Source: Hermatobates lingyangjiaoensis (lineage: Eukaryota; Arthropoda; Insecta; Hemiptera; Hermatobatidae). From it: a stretch of 64,000 bases of DNA. Location of the stretch: contig JAPFBL010000166.1 of the NCBI GenBank assembly GCA_026182355.1, forward strand, positions 744,001 to 808,000. Reading direction: 5' to 3'. Position numbers and translations under genes: made by a program. Below the pieces are notes generated by a model. It searched no databases, was not told the DNA's origin, and saw only the letters and a list, made by a program, of their open reading frames with translations. Of this stretch, positions 45,448 to 59,650 are shown one piece after another. Position 1 is the stretch's first letter, and every line of letters starts with the position of its first letter.

Positions 45448-48400
45448 TCTTAGGGGTATTAATTTCACATTTCCACTCATGTCTTTTCGTATAGAAGTGT
45501 CAATTGGCAACTGTAATTTTATATTATGTAATACATTATAACATATTTTAGTACAATTATATAATATTATGTAGAATTTTGACAGTAACGAAATTGTCCA
45601 TGTACGACGGCAATGTCATTACTAGATGAGAATTTTTCCTCTTTAATGATATACAGCTTGGTGTAGGGTCATATTTCCCCACTAATTACTCCCACCTTAT
45701 TCCATATAAATTAATTGCTGCAGGTGAAGTCATGCTAGATACATTCTGGCTCCATGACTATTTCTTGGCACACAGCATTATCTGAATATCAACTGTACAA
45801 CACATCTCAAAAGTTGGTCAAATTCTTCTTAACATATTGAAAAACTTTCGCTTCCTTCCAAACGACTTCATTTTGTTTCCTATTCTTCTGATGACCTAAT
45901 AGTGACAAACAAGTCAGTGAACTTGAATGATTGTAGTTTTTTTTTATTTAATTGTGTATTATATATTACGCGCATATATTCAATTGTTATTTTTCTATGT
46001 TTAAGGTGAAGCATTCTCATTTGGAGAAGCAGTTTTCTCTAGTTAATTATTATATGATCATACCCTTGATAATAGCATCCATGGAGTAATTTTGTTCGCA
46101 TAAAATTTAATTTAACTTGTTGAACATAATTGAATGGAGCAAAGATCAGATTGTGCAATCCAAAACGTGGAATTCATCCCACAGCTTTCCAGCAATGTGT
46201 ATCATGTTTGAAAAGTACCAGTTCTTTATTATTGTTTCTTTGGATAACCATCATAGTCATACGCCTTGTTCTGACATAGTAATTAAAAAATATCAATCTA
46301 AATATCTCTTCTACTGTTGATTTGGTATTTATGTGAAAATTATTTCATAATCAATTCTATCAGATAAAATTCAACAATCAAGCTGTTAATGATAGTTCAA
46401 AATAATTTATAATTACATAATGACATATAATAATTAACATATTTTTAATGTAGATATAAATAATGGAGTTACGCTAACAGCAATAAACAATTCGTTTTAC
46501 CGTTAAGGACCACAAAGCAGCAGTGAAACATTGAGGAACAATTGTCACCTTTTCTTAAGACTAGTTGAAAGCTTGACTAATCTTATGGTATTCGTGTCTC
46601 CTTTGATGCTATGGTCTACTTTCTACTCTAGAAATTCATACAGGAAAACTGTACATTTGTGTCCGTCCTTTTATCGTAAAACTGTTGTTTCAATTTTTCT
46701 TTTACTAATCGTTTTAACTCATAGACTGATATATTCCTTTCTACTGTCACAATTGCAGTAAATAAGAATAAGTGTAGTTATATTGTATATTTATAATAAT
46801 AATTTCACCAATTAATATATTTTGCTGCTAGTAAAATATAGAAATATAATTTGTGCAAAAGGTTTTATTACAACCTTAATTATTTATTGAAAAGGTAAAT
46901 TAAGATGAGAATTAGTAAATATTCATACAAAATTAATAAGGATATTGAATTTTCCTTGGTTCATTTAATGCACAAGTAAATGAACAGGATCGTTTCATTA
47001 GGCAAAGCCAAACGAAAGTCGACGATTGTAGTCGTTTGGATCCCTAAGCTGTTATAATCTCTGTTTTTAGTTTCCCTCAAAACATTAAAGTAAACGTTAG
47101 AGTTAAAATAATCTCGGGGGTAACTTTGCTTGATGAAAGTTGATCCACAATGATAATAGTGTGCCGCTATTATTTATAAAAATTTTTGAACAGTTCCCTT
47201 TATGTTATAATCTCAAGTTCTTGTGTGTGACTTTATATATAACCTAACCTTCTTTTTCAGAAGTGTTTTCCATTATTTGTGAATTTTCAAAAATTACTCA
47301 GGATTTGTTACGCAGATAATTTTGTGTGTTTTGGGTAAACAGACTGATATATTCCTTTATAGTGTCATAATAACTGCGTCATAACAATAATTGAATATCC
47401 ACGTTGTTTCAATTAATCCTATACAATTAGTGTTTTCTCTTGACAGGTAGCAGCAACTTCTATAGGTTTCCAATTATCAAAACCAGTTATATTAATAAAT
47501 ATATTAAATTGACAAATGCGGTATGTTTAAAAACTTCCACAGCTACTGAATATATAAAAGTAGGTAACAATTTGTGACGCAACCGAATTTGCGAAAAATA
47601 TTTTATACAAATCAGGAAACCTCAAAACAAATATTTTATGTTTGAATTTTATGTTGATACATAACATCAAAATTCTGACCCAAACTCAATACATTCATTA
47701 CAGTATAATCCACAAGCAGAATAAATTTGTGAAATAAAAGTCAACGTCTTTTATTTGACTTTTATAAATAAAGGAACATTTATAAATATCATAGATTTTT
47801 AACATTCTTCTCATAGGAGAGGAATGATAGATAGTTCCACAATCCTTTAGAATCAGAAGCCATTTTTCTGTTTTTCTTTCCGTGATTTAGAAGTTATTCC
47901 ATATTACATATAGGGGTAATGAAGGCAATAGCAATAGTGTAATATCATAATAGTACATACTACTCAAAATAAGTTATATTTTCTGAAATTATGAGAAATT
48001 TAAAAGTTCAATTTCAATTCATATGCCTAAAGGTGTTAATTGACTTGGAATATCACTAAGCTAACCTTTACTACCTATTTAGCATAAAGGATGAATTTTT
48101 AGACAGAGTATATAATCAGTAACAGTTTAAAATTCTGTTGCTTTTATGTTTCTTTTTAGTCCCTTAATGACAGCAAGTTGAATAATAAAGGCTAAATTAT
48201 GTTCTTCTGTTTTTTAGACGACGCTTTTAATGGCATCATTTTCATATAATTCAGAACTTCGTTTGCATCGAGCAATTACTTTCACAATTTAGTAATCCCA
48301 AATGAAAAGTACATGTTTTTAAGGAATATAGTTCCTTAGGAGTTTCTTTCAGAACAAGTTTTTAACTTTGTTCAAATTTTATCTGAAAAACGAACTGAAG

Positions 48401-51400
48401 TTAGGGCTGTTCAATAATATATTTATATTACCCTACTTCCTGAAAAACAACAAAACGGTGAAAAATAACTCTGGGTAACATTTCCATTGTAGTATTAAGT
48501 GCACTTATGATTTTTCGAATATATAAATATAAATATCTCTTACTTAGATCTACTTGATGAAATCATGGAGGCGACTAGGTACTAATTTTGAAGAGGCCTC
48601 TGTTTAACTTTGCTCTGTTAAACGTCTTCTAAAGTGATATCTGACTTATATAAATTACTTTCCAAAGGGTACAAGAGCTGAAAATATTTCCCAGAAGTTA
48701 GAAGTTAGAAATGGATTGATTCTAGATATTGTACTTTAAAAGTTTTTAAGTTGCTAGAAAAAAACAAATTATCGTACAAACAACTGATTTGTTCGTATCA
48801 TTTACTCTCTATAAGTAAGAAATTTTATAAAATAATTGGTAAACTTTCTGGGAAAACACTTATTAAGATTCTATGACTCCCAAAAAACAGGTTTTGCAAA
48901 ATCATCTGTGGTATGTGTGTGTTTGTGTGTGAGTCAAAATATTTAAAAAACCAAAAGAGATACATTTGTCACCGCATTTCATATTTTAGTGAGTATTAAA
49001 TCGCCCTTCAGTAAAACAGTTTAAAATACTGTTAATTACACTTTTCATTCATTAATGTAAATAAATTGATGTTCAAAAAATTCTAATTATTTGAAATTAT
49101 GCAATAATATTAATCAATGTTATATAATAATTATCAAGTTTTATCTGAATTGTTTAAACTGATAGGCACAAATCAGAAACTTCTTTCGTTAATTATAGGT
49201 TAGCCATAAATAACTTTCTAGCTGCGCTCCTGGTAATAACAGACTAAAACCTTTTAGTTTTCCATAAGTTGAGGCTATTTATTTCATAATAGTATCATGT
49301 ATAATTTTTTATGTGGTTATTATTAGCTTTTAGTATTATTATCATTTACTCCTTGTTTCAGGAAATAATTTACAGTAAAATATGATTGGTAAGAAAATAT
49401 TTATTATTAAATATTTAATTCAATATTTAATATTAAATAACTCATTGATGAGTTCAATAATGAATGTTGAATAGCGTCTATTAAATATTTTTAATTTTTT
49501 TTTCTTTTGGCGTGATTGCTTTAATTATTTTAACCTCATTACAATATTGTTCTATTTAGAATTACTACATAACTACCATTTACCATGAGCTATTGGGATA
49601 ATTTTGCAGAAATAATATGATCATTATTATTTCTTTGTATCGCTGTTTTATGACATATTAATTTATGGTCATGTAGTAATTCCCTTCTTATATGCTCATA
49701 TGGGCTTTAACAAATCTCTAACGGAATATTAAAGGAATTTATTAAATGTTTGTTCTTTGGTCGGTAACCTACTATAATTTTAGTTTTTCAATAATACAAA
49801 ATAATTCACCAATGTTAGATTTTGTTGGGTCATGTTTTGTGGTAAGAGAGTCGTCTAAGAATTCAAGTTTGGAAGAGTTAAATCTTTGGAGAGGAATAAA
49901 TCTATTGGACCTGAGCCCATGCGATGTCAGGGATTTGTGAAATCATCCCACTCTTGGTACATTATCTTAGTTTAAAAAAAAAACATAATTTAGAAGAAGA
50001 GTTTGACCTCATTTTAAATCTAATCGCCCAACAACATTAAATAGCTGTAAATAAGCTAATTATTTAATGAGTTTCAAATCAAAAAAGAACTTAACATTTG
50101 AATGGCTAATTGGTTAAAAACGCATAGGGTGTATCTAATAATCCCCATTAACCCAGCAGTTGATGCCACTTTTTAGTGAATTCTCGACAAAAGTTAAAAT
50201 ACCTATCAAAAGAATGCTGTGTTCTCAAAAAGGTCTCTTGATTCAATACATTCTTTTGGATCGTTTTAGAAATGGTGAAGCGAGCCGTAATATATGATAT
50301 TACAAGGTTTTTATCAGCATTTTAAATTACCCCAAACATTATCTTACTTCTACCTGGATATTTGACTAGAGTTCCTTGGACTACTATCTCTTTATCTCTC
50401 TCACACTCTTTACCATCTTTGAATTCTTCTCTTTCTCAGTAAAGTTGAACAAAATCTTATAATTCTAGTAGCTTCCTCTGTTCTAATGCCTCTGTAGATT
50501 CCAATAAGCTGTGCCATTCTAAAAAAAGGATATCAAAAATTATGACATTATAAATTATGCAATATTTAATTGAAAGGAACAGACAATTTTTAACTTTGGA
50601 AATAATATTTAAAACTAATTAATGCTTAAACCCAACGAGAGCCTTAAAAAAAAGTGAAAATAAAGTGAAAGTAAAAAGTGAGTCTACTAAGTCATTGTTT
50701 TCTATCCTTCTTAAACTAACTTACAAAATCAATTTTTCAAAAAATGGGGAAAAACTAATCCATTGAAGGAGGTAATTATTATTCGTTATATTTTTTATTC
50801 TAAATAATAAAAATTATTGTTTTTTTCGTAGACTAATAAGGTTTCCTTCAAATATTTCCATCATAAATTCGTATGATGTTATTCTTAATAGCATTTCTGT
50901 TATTTTATATTTACTAAATTTAGTTTGGATTGATCGATCTGTATTTATATTTAAAATTCAATGCTATCGTGAGACATTCATCAAATTTGAAAAGCATCAT
51001 GTTTTCTATTATGGCCAAGAACTAGGTCAATTAAAATTGAACAATTGACTTGCCAGTTATGGATTTTGTTGTTGTTGTTGTTGATGGCTTTTAGTAGAGG
51101 ATACAACAGTTTAGCCAAGCTGCCACAGTGATTTGATATGTTTTTCATTACTTCATTTTTAGGGTCCCAATATTACTCTTGAAAATCACTCACTGTACTG
51201 GGTTTTATTTATCAATGCCATCGCGATTTTTGATACGATTTTATTCAACTTCAGCAAACCTTTCAAGCTTGATACAACTCAAAAGTGACAGTTTCATCAA
51301 ATGGCTGGCAGTAATTTTCACTCTAAGAGATTGTTGAAACAAAAAAAAACTTGTATATTGCTAGTACCATGTAAGTCATAGGAAGTTACATTGAGTCGTA

Positions 51401-51929
51401 GATGTTAGAAAGATTCTGAAACAACTCAAAAATACAATTAACAAAGTACCAGTTAAGACTGTACAAATATTTTTTAAGTAAATGGTTTAATTAATTAATT
51501 TTATTTGATGACTAAATTTATTAACATATTATTAAATTTTGTAACTAAATTTATTTGATAAATAAGTTCATTTTCTAATTAAAAATACTTTTCTTCTCAT
51601 TTTATAATATTTCTTATTTTATAATTATTTTCATTTATATTTCTGCAACACTAACTACTGTTGTAAAAACTATTTCAAGTGTTAAGTAACTTTCAGAGAA
51701 TTATGTCAGCTACTGGTTTTGTAAACTGCAGTTTACGATAACATAGTTACGGATGTTAATGTTATTGTTTTTGCCGTTTCCCTAAGGTCCATTAAGAGTG
51801 TGCTAGCTTTCTTGAGCATATTTAGCAGTCCTGCACTATCCTCCCCATTCTTCATCCATCTCACTTGCCAGAGTCTTTAATATTCTTCTCTATCATCTAG
51901 CAGTTTTATTTACTTTTTACGATCTTTTT
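45448..51929. other. Long AT-rich stretch, no gene recognised
   Basis: About 6.5 kb with no hammerhead-like repeat, SINE copy or domain signature I could support. Frames of 64-76 codons (46.12, 46.53, 49.75 kb) are isolated. A (GTT)n run lies at about 51,064-51,081. Confidence 0.4.
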
Positions 51930-52515
51930 TTGCAGATTATGAGTCCCCCGTCGTCCTTTTTGACAGGGTTCTTTTCAGATGACCCAGTCAGTTCAAGAAT
52001 CTCATTATAATATTACCTACTAGATCTTGTTGTGTGCAACTATCACCATGTTCAAACTGCTCAAGAATTCATTTAGACATTTTTTTACCGCTGCACTGAG
52101 TGTTATTTATCAACTTCGTTACGTATGATTCATTTCCGTTTTCAAGAATTGCCCTTAGTATGATATTATTTATTAATGACTAACTTCTCTGCAGTGAATT
52201 GTAAAGTAATTCTTGTTAAGCAGCCTATGAATATCTATTTAATGTGATCTGACTCTGAAACTACATTCTATTTAGTAATGATGCTAACTAGCTGCTTGAA
52301 GCAGCCCTTTTTTACTAGAATGCTCGCCAAACATGGCCTTTTCATAAGGCTTTTGCTATACCCAGATGCCGTGTAGGTCTGCTTTACCTCTTTAACAGTT
52401 CTTTTAAGTTCTTATATGATTTTCTCGATTGTTGCTACAGTACTCGCTGTATCTCTGAGCCATACACGTAAAATAGCCTACAGTACAGTTTCCTTAGTCT
52501 TAATAAGAAAATCAC
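51930..52515 (-). pseudogene. Coding-like remnant, unidentified
   Basis: The minus strand from about 52,515 reads with unusually good codon texture in one frame (LRVWLRDTASTVATIEKII, stop, ELKRTVKEVKQTYTASGYSK, then MKRPCLASILVKKGCFKQ, LVSIITK and several in-frame stops). A second frame continues below 52,180 (ILENGNESYVTKLINN). It looks like a dead retroelement or transposase frame. I cannot name the family; it is not PLE, Tigger or gypsy in any motif I can see. Confidence 0.35.
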
Positions 52516-54784
52516 AAATTTTTATATGAAGGAACTGTAAAACAATCATATTGACCTGAAAATATGACCTGAACTAGTGAATAAACCTAATCGAATTTCA
52601 CTTATTAAACGTCTCGAGTTTTGAATCTATTAGTATGAAAGGTCAATGACCAATGGAAAAACGTAAACCACTTATTCCATATCGTTCTGAATCTCAGTTA
52701 TGACTGTTAATTTTTCACTATTCTAAAATTTTTAGAACTAATTATGTTGATTCGCTTCTATTGATACGGCTGCTGTCCCTATTGAGAATCTACTTTCCCA
52801 AAAACTTATTATTCTATTCGAGATATAGAATGTAAAGAAGTAAATACTTGCACTAAACTTCCTGTTAAACTTCCTCATTTACATTAATTACATTACTTCT
52901 TACTTTTATACACTGAGTTGGAATCAGTGTAAGAAAAATAACTTCATAAATATCATTTGCTTTTCAATAGAACACCAGAGATTATTTCATACAATTTCTA
53001 CGTGAAATACTACGATATATTTATTTGCTCTCATAATAAATTAAGACACCATTGTTAAGATGTAGTAGGGGTAGTTTTCTCAGAAGAATGAATGAAGCGA
53101 ACTTTTGGACCCTATGGTTGGATTCATTTCTTAACACGTCAGTTGCCTTCGCGCTTCGCCAGACAGAACAGAACAAAATTACGTCTCATCATATCAGGTA
53201 TGCCTATTTGTTCATAGATTATATCCTATGGTATTATTTTTTATCATTTTCTTCATATAAACTTTCACATGCATTGTATACAATATTTTATGAACAATAA
53301 TTGTTCATAAAACTAAAAGTTAAATGTTAGTTATTTTAATCAATCTTTTTGATCAATGGAACATATTTTGTTTATCAAACATATGTTTGACAACATACAT
53401 ATGTTTGACAAACAAACATACATAATAAAATTTTACTAAGCAGTTGCAATGAACCATTTATCTTTTCTACGTGCTTTACGCTACTTTTCAACTACTCACT
53501 AATTATAGATTTACTACTAACAATCATTATTTGTAACATTCTGTAATACCATAGCATTAATTTTCTCGTTGAATGTTTGATCTAAGTATACCTCCTTTAA
53601 CCTTTGAATGATAAATCTCTAAGCTTGCCTCCATCTTTGATTCCATTCTCCTCTGTTGCTCTCACTCCCTCTTCATCACTGTCATACACTTCTCTCTCTC
53701 TATACTGATGTCATGCTCTCTCTTTCCTTTCTGCTCCCTCTCACTCCTTATATATCGCTGTTCTCTCAGACTTCACCCCTTATATATGTAACGATGTGTC
53801 AATTCTAATAGTTTTTTGTTTTGCTTTCCCGACTTCAGTGACCTCATATCAGAAAGTTTGTTAATCACCTGCCCTCTTAAACAAATTAAATATATTGATT
53901 CAGGTTTAAACAATTAAAATTATATAAAAATACATAACATATTTTGACATAAAATATGTGTTCCTACAAAATATAAAATAGAACAGAATTTAAAAAACCT
54001 CTCATAATTATTGAATCATGCTTGTTAAAACATACTAAAAATAAAGATCCAATGTATCTTCAATAGTATCTTTTGAAAATATAATATGAAAAATTATCTG
54101 TTTTGTTAGTGATGAGTTTGCACTCAGTCATGAAATTGTAAAAGTATAACACTTTCAATTCCTAAGATTATTATTAACTATGACATCTTTGTGTACTTTA
54201 TTTTTGCTTCAGTGGTGTAAATATTTTTATAAAAAAAAATGGTAAACGACTCTTTAAAACAGGGTTATTTTAAACTATTCCGCTTTCAAAAAGAGTTGGA
54301 ATCACTGAAATTTAGTTTTTTTTACAGTGTTAGGAAAGACTAAAGTATTATACAGTTTTTATTCCTCGTAACACCCTGTTATGACGATAAATTTCTTTAC
54401 AACCGTGCGTATCACACTAGGTATAAAGTGCGATAGGTATAAACTACACATAAAGTATGAAATTATAAATAGAATGTAGAAATGAAATATTACACATTCC
54501 ATGGGTTGATATAATATTGTAGCATGGTCCTAATATAAATAACAAAAATATATAGATATGAATCTAAAATATTTAGATTCAGAACACTTCCCAGCGAATA
54601 TTAGACAAACATTTTTTGAAGTCATATACAAAGTGTTCTGTTATTAATTTATTTTCTTTGATCGTGTCATGTAGTATTTACTGTTTGTATCAGTCCTTGT
54701 CAGTAAGGATCTAATTTACGTCTAATTAACAGTCCAGTCCAGTTGTGTAGACCATAGCATCTACATAAACCTTTTGAATACACA
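52516..54784. other. AT-rich stretch with CT-rich patch
   Basis: An 82-codon frame at 53,052-53,300 is isolated. 53,640-53,770 is CT-rich (TCTCTCTC, CTCCCTC). Near 53,383-53,405 ACATATGTTTGACA is tandemly repeated. No gene supported. Confidence 0.4.
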
Positions 54785-54900
54785 CTCACACAGGCATCAT
54801 AAAAGAAAACATCATAAAACGACTTTGACGAGCCTAAAACATGCAGTTGTGTCAAAATCTCGAGATCGAACTTTTTCGCGATTACTATACTTTATTAATA
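54785..54900 (-). mobile_element. Dispersed repeat H, short copy
   Basis: The complement reads AAAGTATAGTAATCGCGAAA, AAGTTCGATCTCGAGATT, TTGACACAACTGCATG, TTTTAGG and GTCGTTTTATGATG, then CTGTGTGAGTGTG. It is colinear with 12.00-12.12 kb and includes the TG-rich boundary. Confidence 0.65.
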
Positions 54901-55545
54901 ATGAATTTATATATTAATATAAAAAAGATTATAAGCAATTTGATTATAATGGCAATCGTGGTAATCTGATTGCCGCTAGTCACAAATGCATCATTATTTC
55001 AGAATATTATAAATGTGGAGCTCGTTATTTGAGTATAACACTTAACTTTCCATACATAGGGATCCATTTTTTTTGAGTATTTGCCATGAATAAATCACTT
55101 ATTTATGATTTGTGGTGCCAGTACTTTCAAAAAGTTCAAAAAGTATAGCTACTGTTGAAGTAAAAAAATTGTCACTTGTTTACTTTTTAAAAAAGCTTCG
55201 AAATATTTTAAAACATTATTAAGGTGTTAACTTTCTTTAAAATTCACATTCAAAAGCAAAATTATTCTTTAGAATGAATATTTCGTTTACTAGGTATACA
55301 AAAGTAAATATAATATTTATTAAAGTGAAAAGACTGTGAAGCTGGGAAGAATCTTTCTGAAGTTTGATCTCGTTTTAGGCATGATGCGTTCTGCAAGTCA
55401 TTAAGACCTAATAAAAACCAGCTTTCGACTTAAGGCTCGCGACTCTTGCCTTAATGTCGTTCACTCTAACCTTATGTTGAGGATCCATTCTCAGAATATA
55501 GTAATAAACCTAAACCGGGAGAATTTATATCAAAAACCGCAATTC
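54901..55545. other. AT-rich stretch, nothing recognised
   Basis: No feature supported. Confidence 0.4.
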
Positions 55546-56110
55546 CTTTGATAAATGTGACAGACATGGAAATATTAAATGTTTATTTCAACTAAATAAT
55601 CTGGGGAAAGTAGATTTGTTGATAAAACTGGAAATTGTTTTCAATAATAATTTCCAAAGAAAAGCTGTTTAAGAGAGTGGCTTAAATATTACTTTAATGT
55701 CTAATGAACTTTTGATTTGCTTTGCTTGAGATAACTGATATAAAAATTTATCATGAAAAAAATTATTGGAACTGATTTCATCACTTTCAAAGCTTCAATT
55801 AAACAACACATCAGAAATATTACAAATTTTACAACAGCTCCTGTTGTTAAAAGTGATCATTTTTCCTACGATCTATTAATTGGTATTGATGCTATTACGA
55901 AATTTCAGTTGATTCAAGATGAAAAATTAAATCTTTTTATAGCATGAATATCGAAGAAGGTACAGATCTATAGAAAAAGTTGTTTAACACTGATAAAATG
56001 GAAGCTCCAGACAATGATCTTGAAAATTATTTAGTAAATCTTAATGAAGATTTAATAATAAACGATTTAAAAGATGATTCAAACCATAGAAATATTATAG
56101 GAAGAAACAT
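55546..56110 (+). pseudogene. Ty3/gypsy-type gag-pol remnant (zinc knuckle and protease)
   Basis: KCDRHGNIKC (about 55,553) is a damaged nucleocapsid-type zinc knuckle. It is followed by FQRKAV, a stop, ESGLNITLMSNELL (about 55,661-55,720), which is the retropepsin active-site region with the usual DSG altered to ESG and a stop beside it. After a frameshift the 64-codon frame 55,753-55,947 holds YDLLIGIDAITKFQL, the conserved second half of a retropepsin (hydrophobic-hydrophobic-Gly-x-Asp). Pol-like acidic residues continue to about 56,100. No RT or LTR is visible. It is inactive as it stands. Confidence 0.6.
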
Positions 56111-56194
56111 AAGGTTAAAAATTATTATACAGTTGTGTTATTATAAAGTAGCGTAGATCAGTTCTTCCACTTTTAAATCAAAGTAAGACGGATT

Positions 56195-56815
56195 AGTTTA
56201 TAGTCTGCAGTCGGGTATGTTATGAAAATTATGTCTATGAAAATGGAAATCTTATTGGGACCACTGACTCCACCTGCAGCCAAGGCAGAGTCAGTAGGAC
56301 ACCAGTCTTCAGTTTCACCTGAGAGCTCTTAAAATACTCTCGGGGCCACGGGGGAGGGGACAGCCCATGTGGAGTTTTCCTAGGTTGTCCCACATGCTCC
56401 CTTGTTAGTGTTAGACTCGTTGATGGTTGCTGTGGTTCCCGACCTAGGAAGGGTAGAATCCCTAGGGAGTCTCTGTATCAGAAGTAGTATCTTCTGGGAA
56501 GGTAGGCGGAATGACAACCAGAAGGAGCTACACCTTATTGGCAGTGGTACTTGAAAACTGGTACTCACATTGGAAGTGAGATTGGGTTTGAAGACACATG
56601 GTACTTCTCCTTCCAGAGAAGGACGACCAAATCCTTGTGGATTCTAAGGTAGTCCTAAAACTGACGACTAGTAGGAGTCAACCACCTATCCAGAAGTGCT
56701 ATATGTCGCCTGCACACGAGATATCTTTACGCATTGGGATTGGGTGCAATCTAAACTGGTAACATCCATGCCTTTAGCACCGGAAATTGTAGGTTTGAAT
56801 ATTTCAAATGACTAA
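56195..56815. other. GC-richer block of unknown origin
   Basis: About 620 bp that is distinctly GC-richer than everything around it, next to the gypsy remnant. It contains CTCGGGGCCACGGGGGAGGG (about 56,339) and CCTAGG words repeated near 56,380 and 56,442. Its right end (ACTGGTAACATCCATGCC, then GTAGGTTTGAATA) has A-box- and B-box-like strings and could be the tRNA-like head of a second SINE type. No long frame on either strand looks coding; the 62-codon minus frame is Ser/Pro-rich and unrecognised. Confidence 0.4.
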
Positions 56816-57049
56816 CTTTTACATATGAAAAGTAAGAAATCATGCACTGCTGTCCCCGGTATAACATATAAAACTGCCAATCCGGACCTTATAGATGTGG
56901 GATATTCCTTAACAAATTTGAGTGAGGTAAAATTTAGGTCTCCTCATGAAGAATCATCTCCCATAACTAAATCAAATGCATGCTAAATACTAAAAGAACA
57001 ACAATTTTGAGCCGTCTGAGCACATTTTTGATGTCAAAAGTTTTGTGAT

Positions 57050-57440
57050 CATGTGACTAAAGAGGTTGACACAATGTAACTATGTGCCACAATAATGTAG
57101 AAAAACAGTGTAGGTATTGGGTGAAATTGCTTTTTGGAAATTTTAGATACAATGTCTTTCTTCTAAATTACTAATTTTAATAAGTTGGGGTTTTACATTT
57201 ATTCTGTCCTGGATAAGAACATACAATAAAAAAAAACATCGACAATTTTTGAAGAATGAAATGGTCGGTTTTGCGTGAAAATGAAAAAAATGGTGACTTA
57301 TGATTTTTTGTAAGAGATTGTGACTCCGATGCTGGTCACACCGTTCAACAGATCATGATACACCTAAGTATATCCTTATTAGCTGAAAACGTGCTTACTG
57401 TTTTAACGAAATTCTTACAAATTTAAAGGGCACTGGGGAA
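57050..57440 (+). repeat. Probable diverged repeat H, right half
   Basis: ATTGTGACTCCGATGCTGGT, then CACACCGTTCAACAGATCAT (about 57,317-57,356), aligns with the 12.47-12.52-kb part of H (CTTGTGAGAGCGATACAAGC, CATACTGTTTGACGGATC). Similarity on either side is weak. Confidence 0.4.
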
Positions 57441-59405
57441 CATTTTTAGGTTTTAGAAAAATATTTCTTTTTATTGAATTAAAATTACTAGATTATTAAA
57501 CTTTTTTATGTGGTATTTAAACAAAACAGTTCGGTAAAGGAATTTTGCAAAAATTTTGGTTTGTAGAAAATGTAAAAAATGAACTTGTAAAAAAAGAACA
57601 ACCTCCTCTACTAGTCAATTCGTAGATTTGTTTTAGTTAATTTTAAAACTTTACGTAATTTAAGTTAATTAAAATTAGAATAGAAGAAAAAATCGTTAAA
57701 ATACAAGTTCTTTTAAAAAAATCACTTATATAAGGGCTAAGTTAATTTAATATCTCAAACTAGACTACCCGTGACCCTTTGTGTTACTCAGAAATGATAG
57801 CAATAGTTATTGAAATAAATTCACTGAACATGATTGAAAGGGATAATTTTAATTGTTGTTTCTTGTTAGTAAGGTACGGAAACAGATTCTTAATAGGCCC
57901 AAGGTTTTGATATAGCATTTTTGACATCATTCAAAATGTATAAAAAGTAAGTATATATTTAGCAAAATAAAAAACATTTAAAAGTAGAAAAATCATTTAT
58001 TTGATGACATAAATAAATAAAACATCATTTCAAGTTATATACACAACTAAATATATTTAAAAGAAACAAAACTTGTAAATGGAAATATTCAATTTATTTA
58101 CCCAACATAAAATAACATTAATGAAAGGAATGTGTTCTTATAATATCACCCCAGAACATTTGTATTTTATCCGACAGTTGTGTTCAAGGTTTTTTCTAAA
58201 ATTTTTCATTCTTAACGTCTAATGTAATAGTTTATTATATGCTACAGCCTATCCTGACCCCGTAATGAGAAATGTTATTAAATAATATTATAGAAAGCCG
58301 AGGCGAGTACGCAAGCAACTATGCTACCCACACCGCTAATACGATTTGTTATTATGTAATACGACTTCAAAAAAACAATCATAACAAAAGTAAAGATTAT
58401 AATAATTTCAGGTCTCTATTTCCACGGAAAAGAGGTGAACAAACAACAAACAAAAAACTCATGAATATTATATATTTAGATGCATGACATTTGTAACCTA
58501 TTGCTGAAAATATTTTGTGGAAGTATTACTGATGATACTTGCCTTTTAACGGGAACATTTCCCCTATCGTACCAATTCAGTTAAATAATGATAAAATAAT
58601 TATCAAATATAATAAAACAGTTATGTTTGATTTATGGGTACGTTATAGGTATTGTACTATCTATTTCGATGTAGACTAAATATTTATTCAACCAATGAAA
58701 AACAGAAATTATTTTTGACTTTTTAGTACCTTCCCTTTTTCAATTTGATCTACAAAGTCTAGTGGTGATAGAAAGAAGATGTTTAAGGGTTGGCAGATTT
58801 ATAAGTTTCTAGATCAACCAAACCCATGCTCGATATGGTTAGCGTGCGTGTCACTACGTCGATAACCATCGACAATCTTTCAATCAAATCGTTTGAAAAT
58901 CGTAATAACACTCGACAGGATATATAGTTTTGGATGTGATAAACAACTCTATTACTTTTGGCTAATTTTTGAGAAATTAGAAAGCTTCATTATCATACTT
59001 CTAATTGTTATGTTGATCTTTATTGCAGATGAGTTTGAAACATTTCGTTTTGTATTAAATATTGCTTATATTTGAATTTATTGATTGATAAAATTATTAT
59101 CAATTTTGAATATTGAGAAACATAATATTTCATCAAGAATTCAACTATACATTCCACTTGATCCTGTTACTTGTTACAATTAACTTTTTAATTGGCCGTA
59201 AATCATTTCATAAAATCTCAAGTCGACAATAACGGCATGTTAGTTACTCAAATTTTACTTTAATATAGGTTAAGAATGCTAATCATGAAACAATTAAATA
59301 TTGAGATGAGATGGATTCACACGATTTGAAGTTCTTGTAAGGACATTTTTTTCTTTATGATGGTATGAATGTGTGCGTGTGTGTATGTACGAGTATATCT
59401 CTGCC
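57441..59405. other. AT-rich stretch, nothing recognised
   Basis: Frames of 60-71 codons at 58.27 and 58.89 kb are isolated. No repeat copy or gene supported. Confidence 0.4.
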
Positions 59406-59407
59406 AG

Positions 59408-59650
<243 letters not shown>

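Larger units (their letters stand above)
44875..45450. mobile_element. Composite of families B, A and C around (TA)n
   Basis: Order: a family B pair remnant (44,876-44,985: GAATGTCTAAACCACAGTAAG inverted, then CACATGTTTTGGTTGGAAG), a family A plus copy (44,987-45,106), (TA)n, the family C palindrome (45,171-45,354), (TA)n, a family A minus tail (about 45,367-45,447). The two A pieces are tail to tail around C. C therefore inserted in, or with, the TA tract that ends A. Confidence 0.75.
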
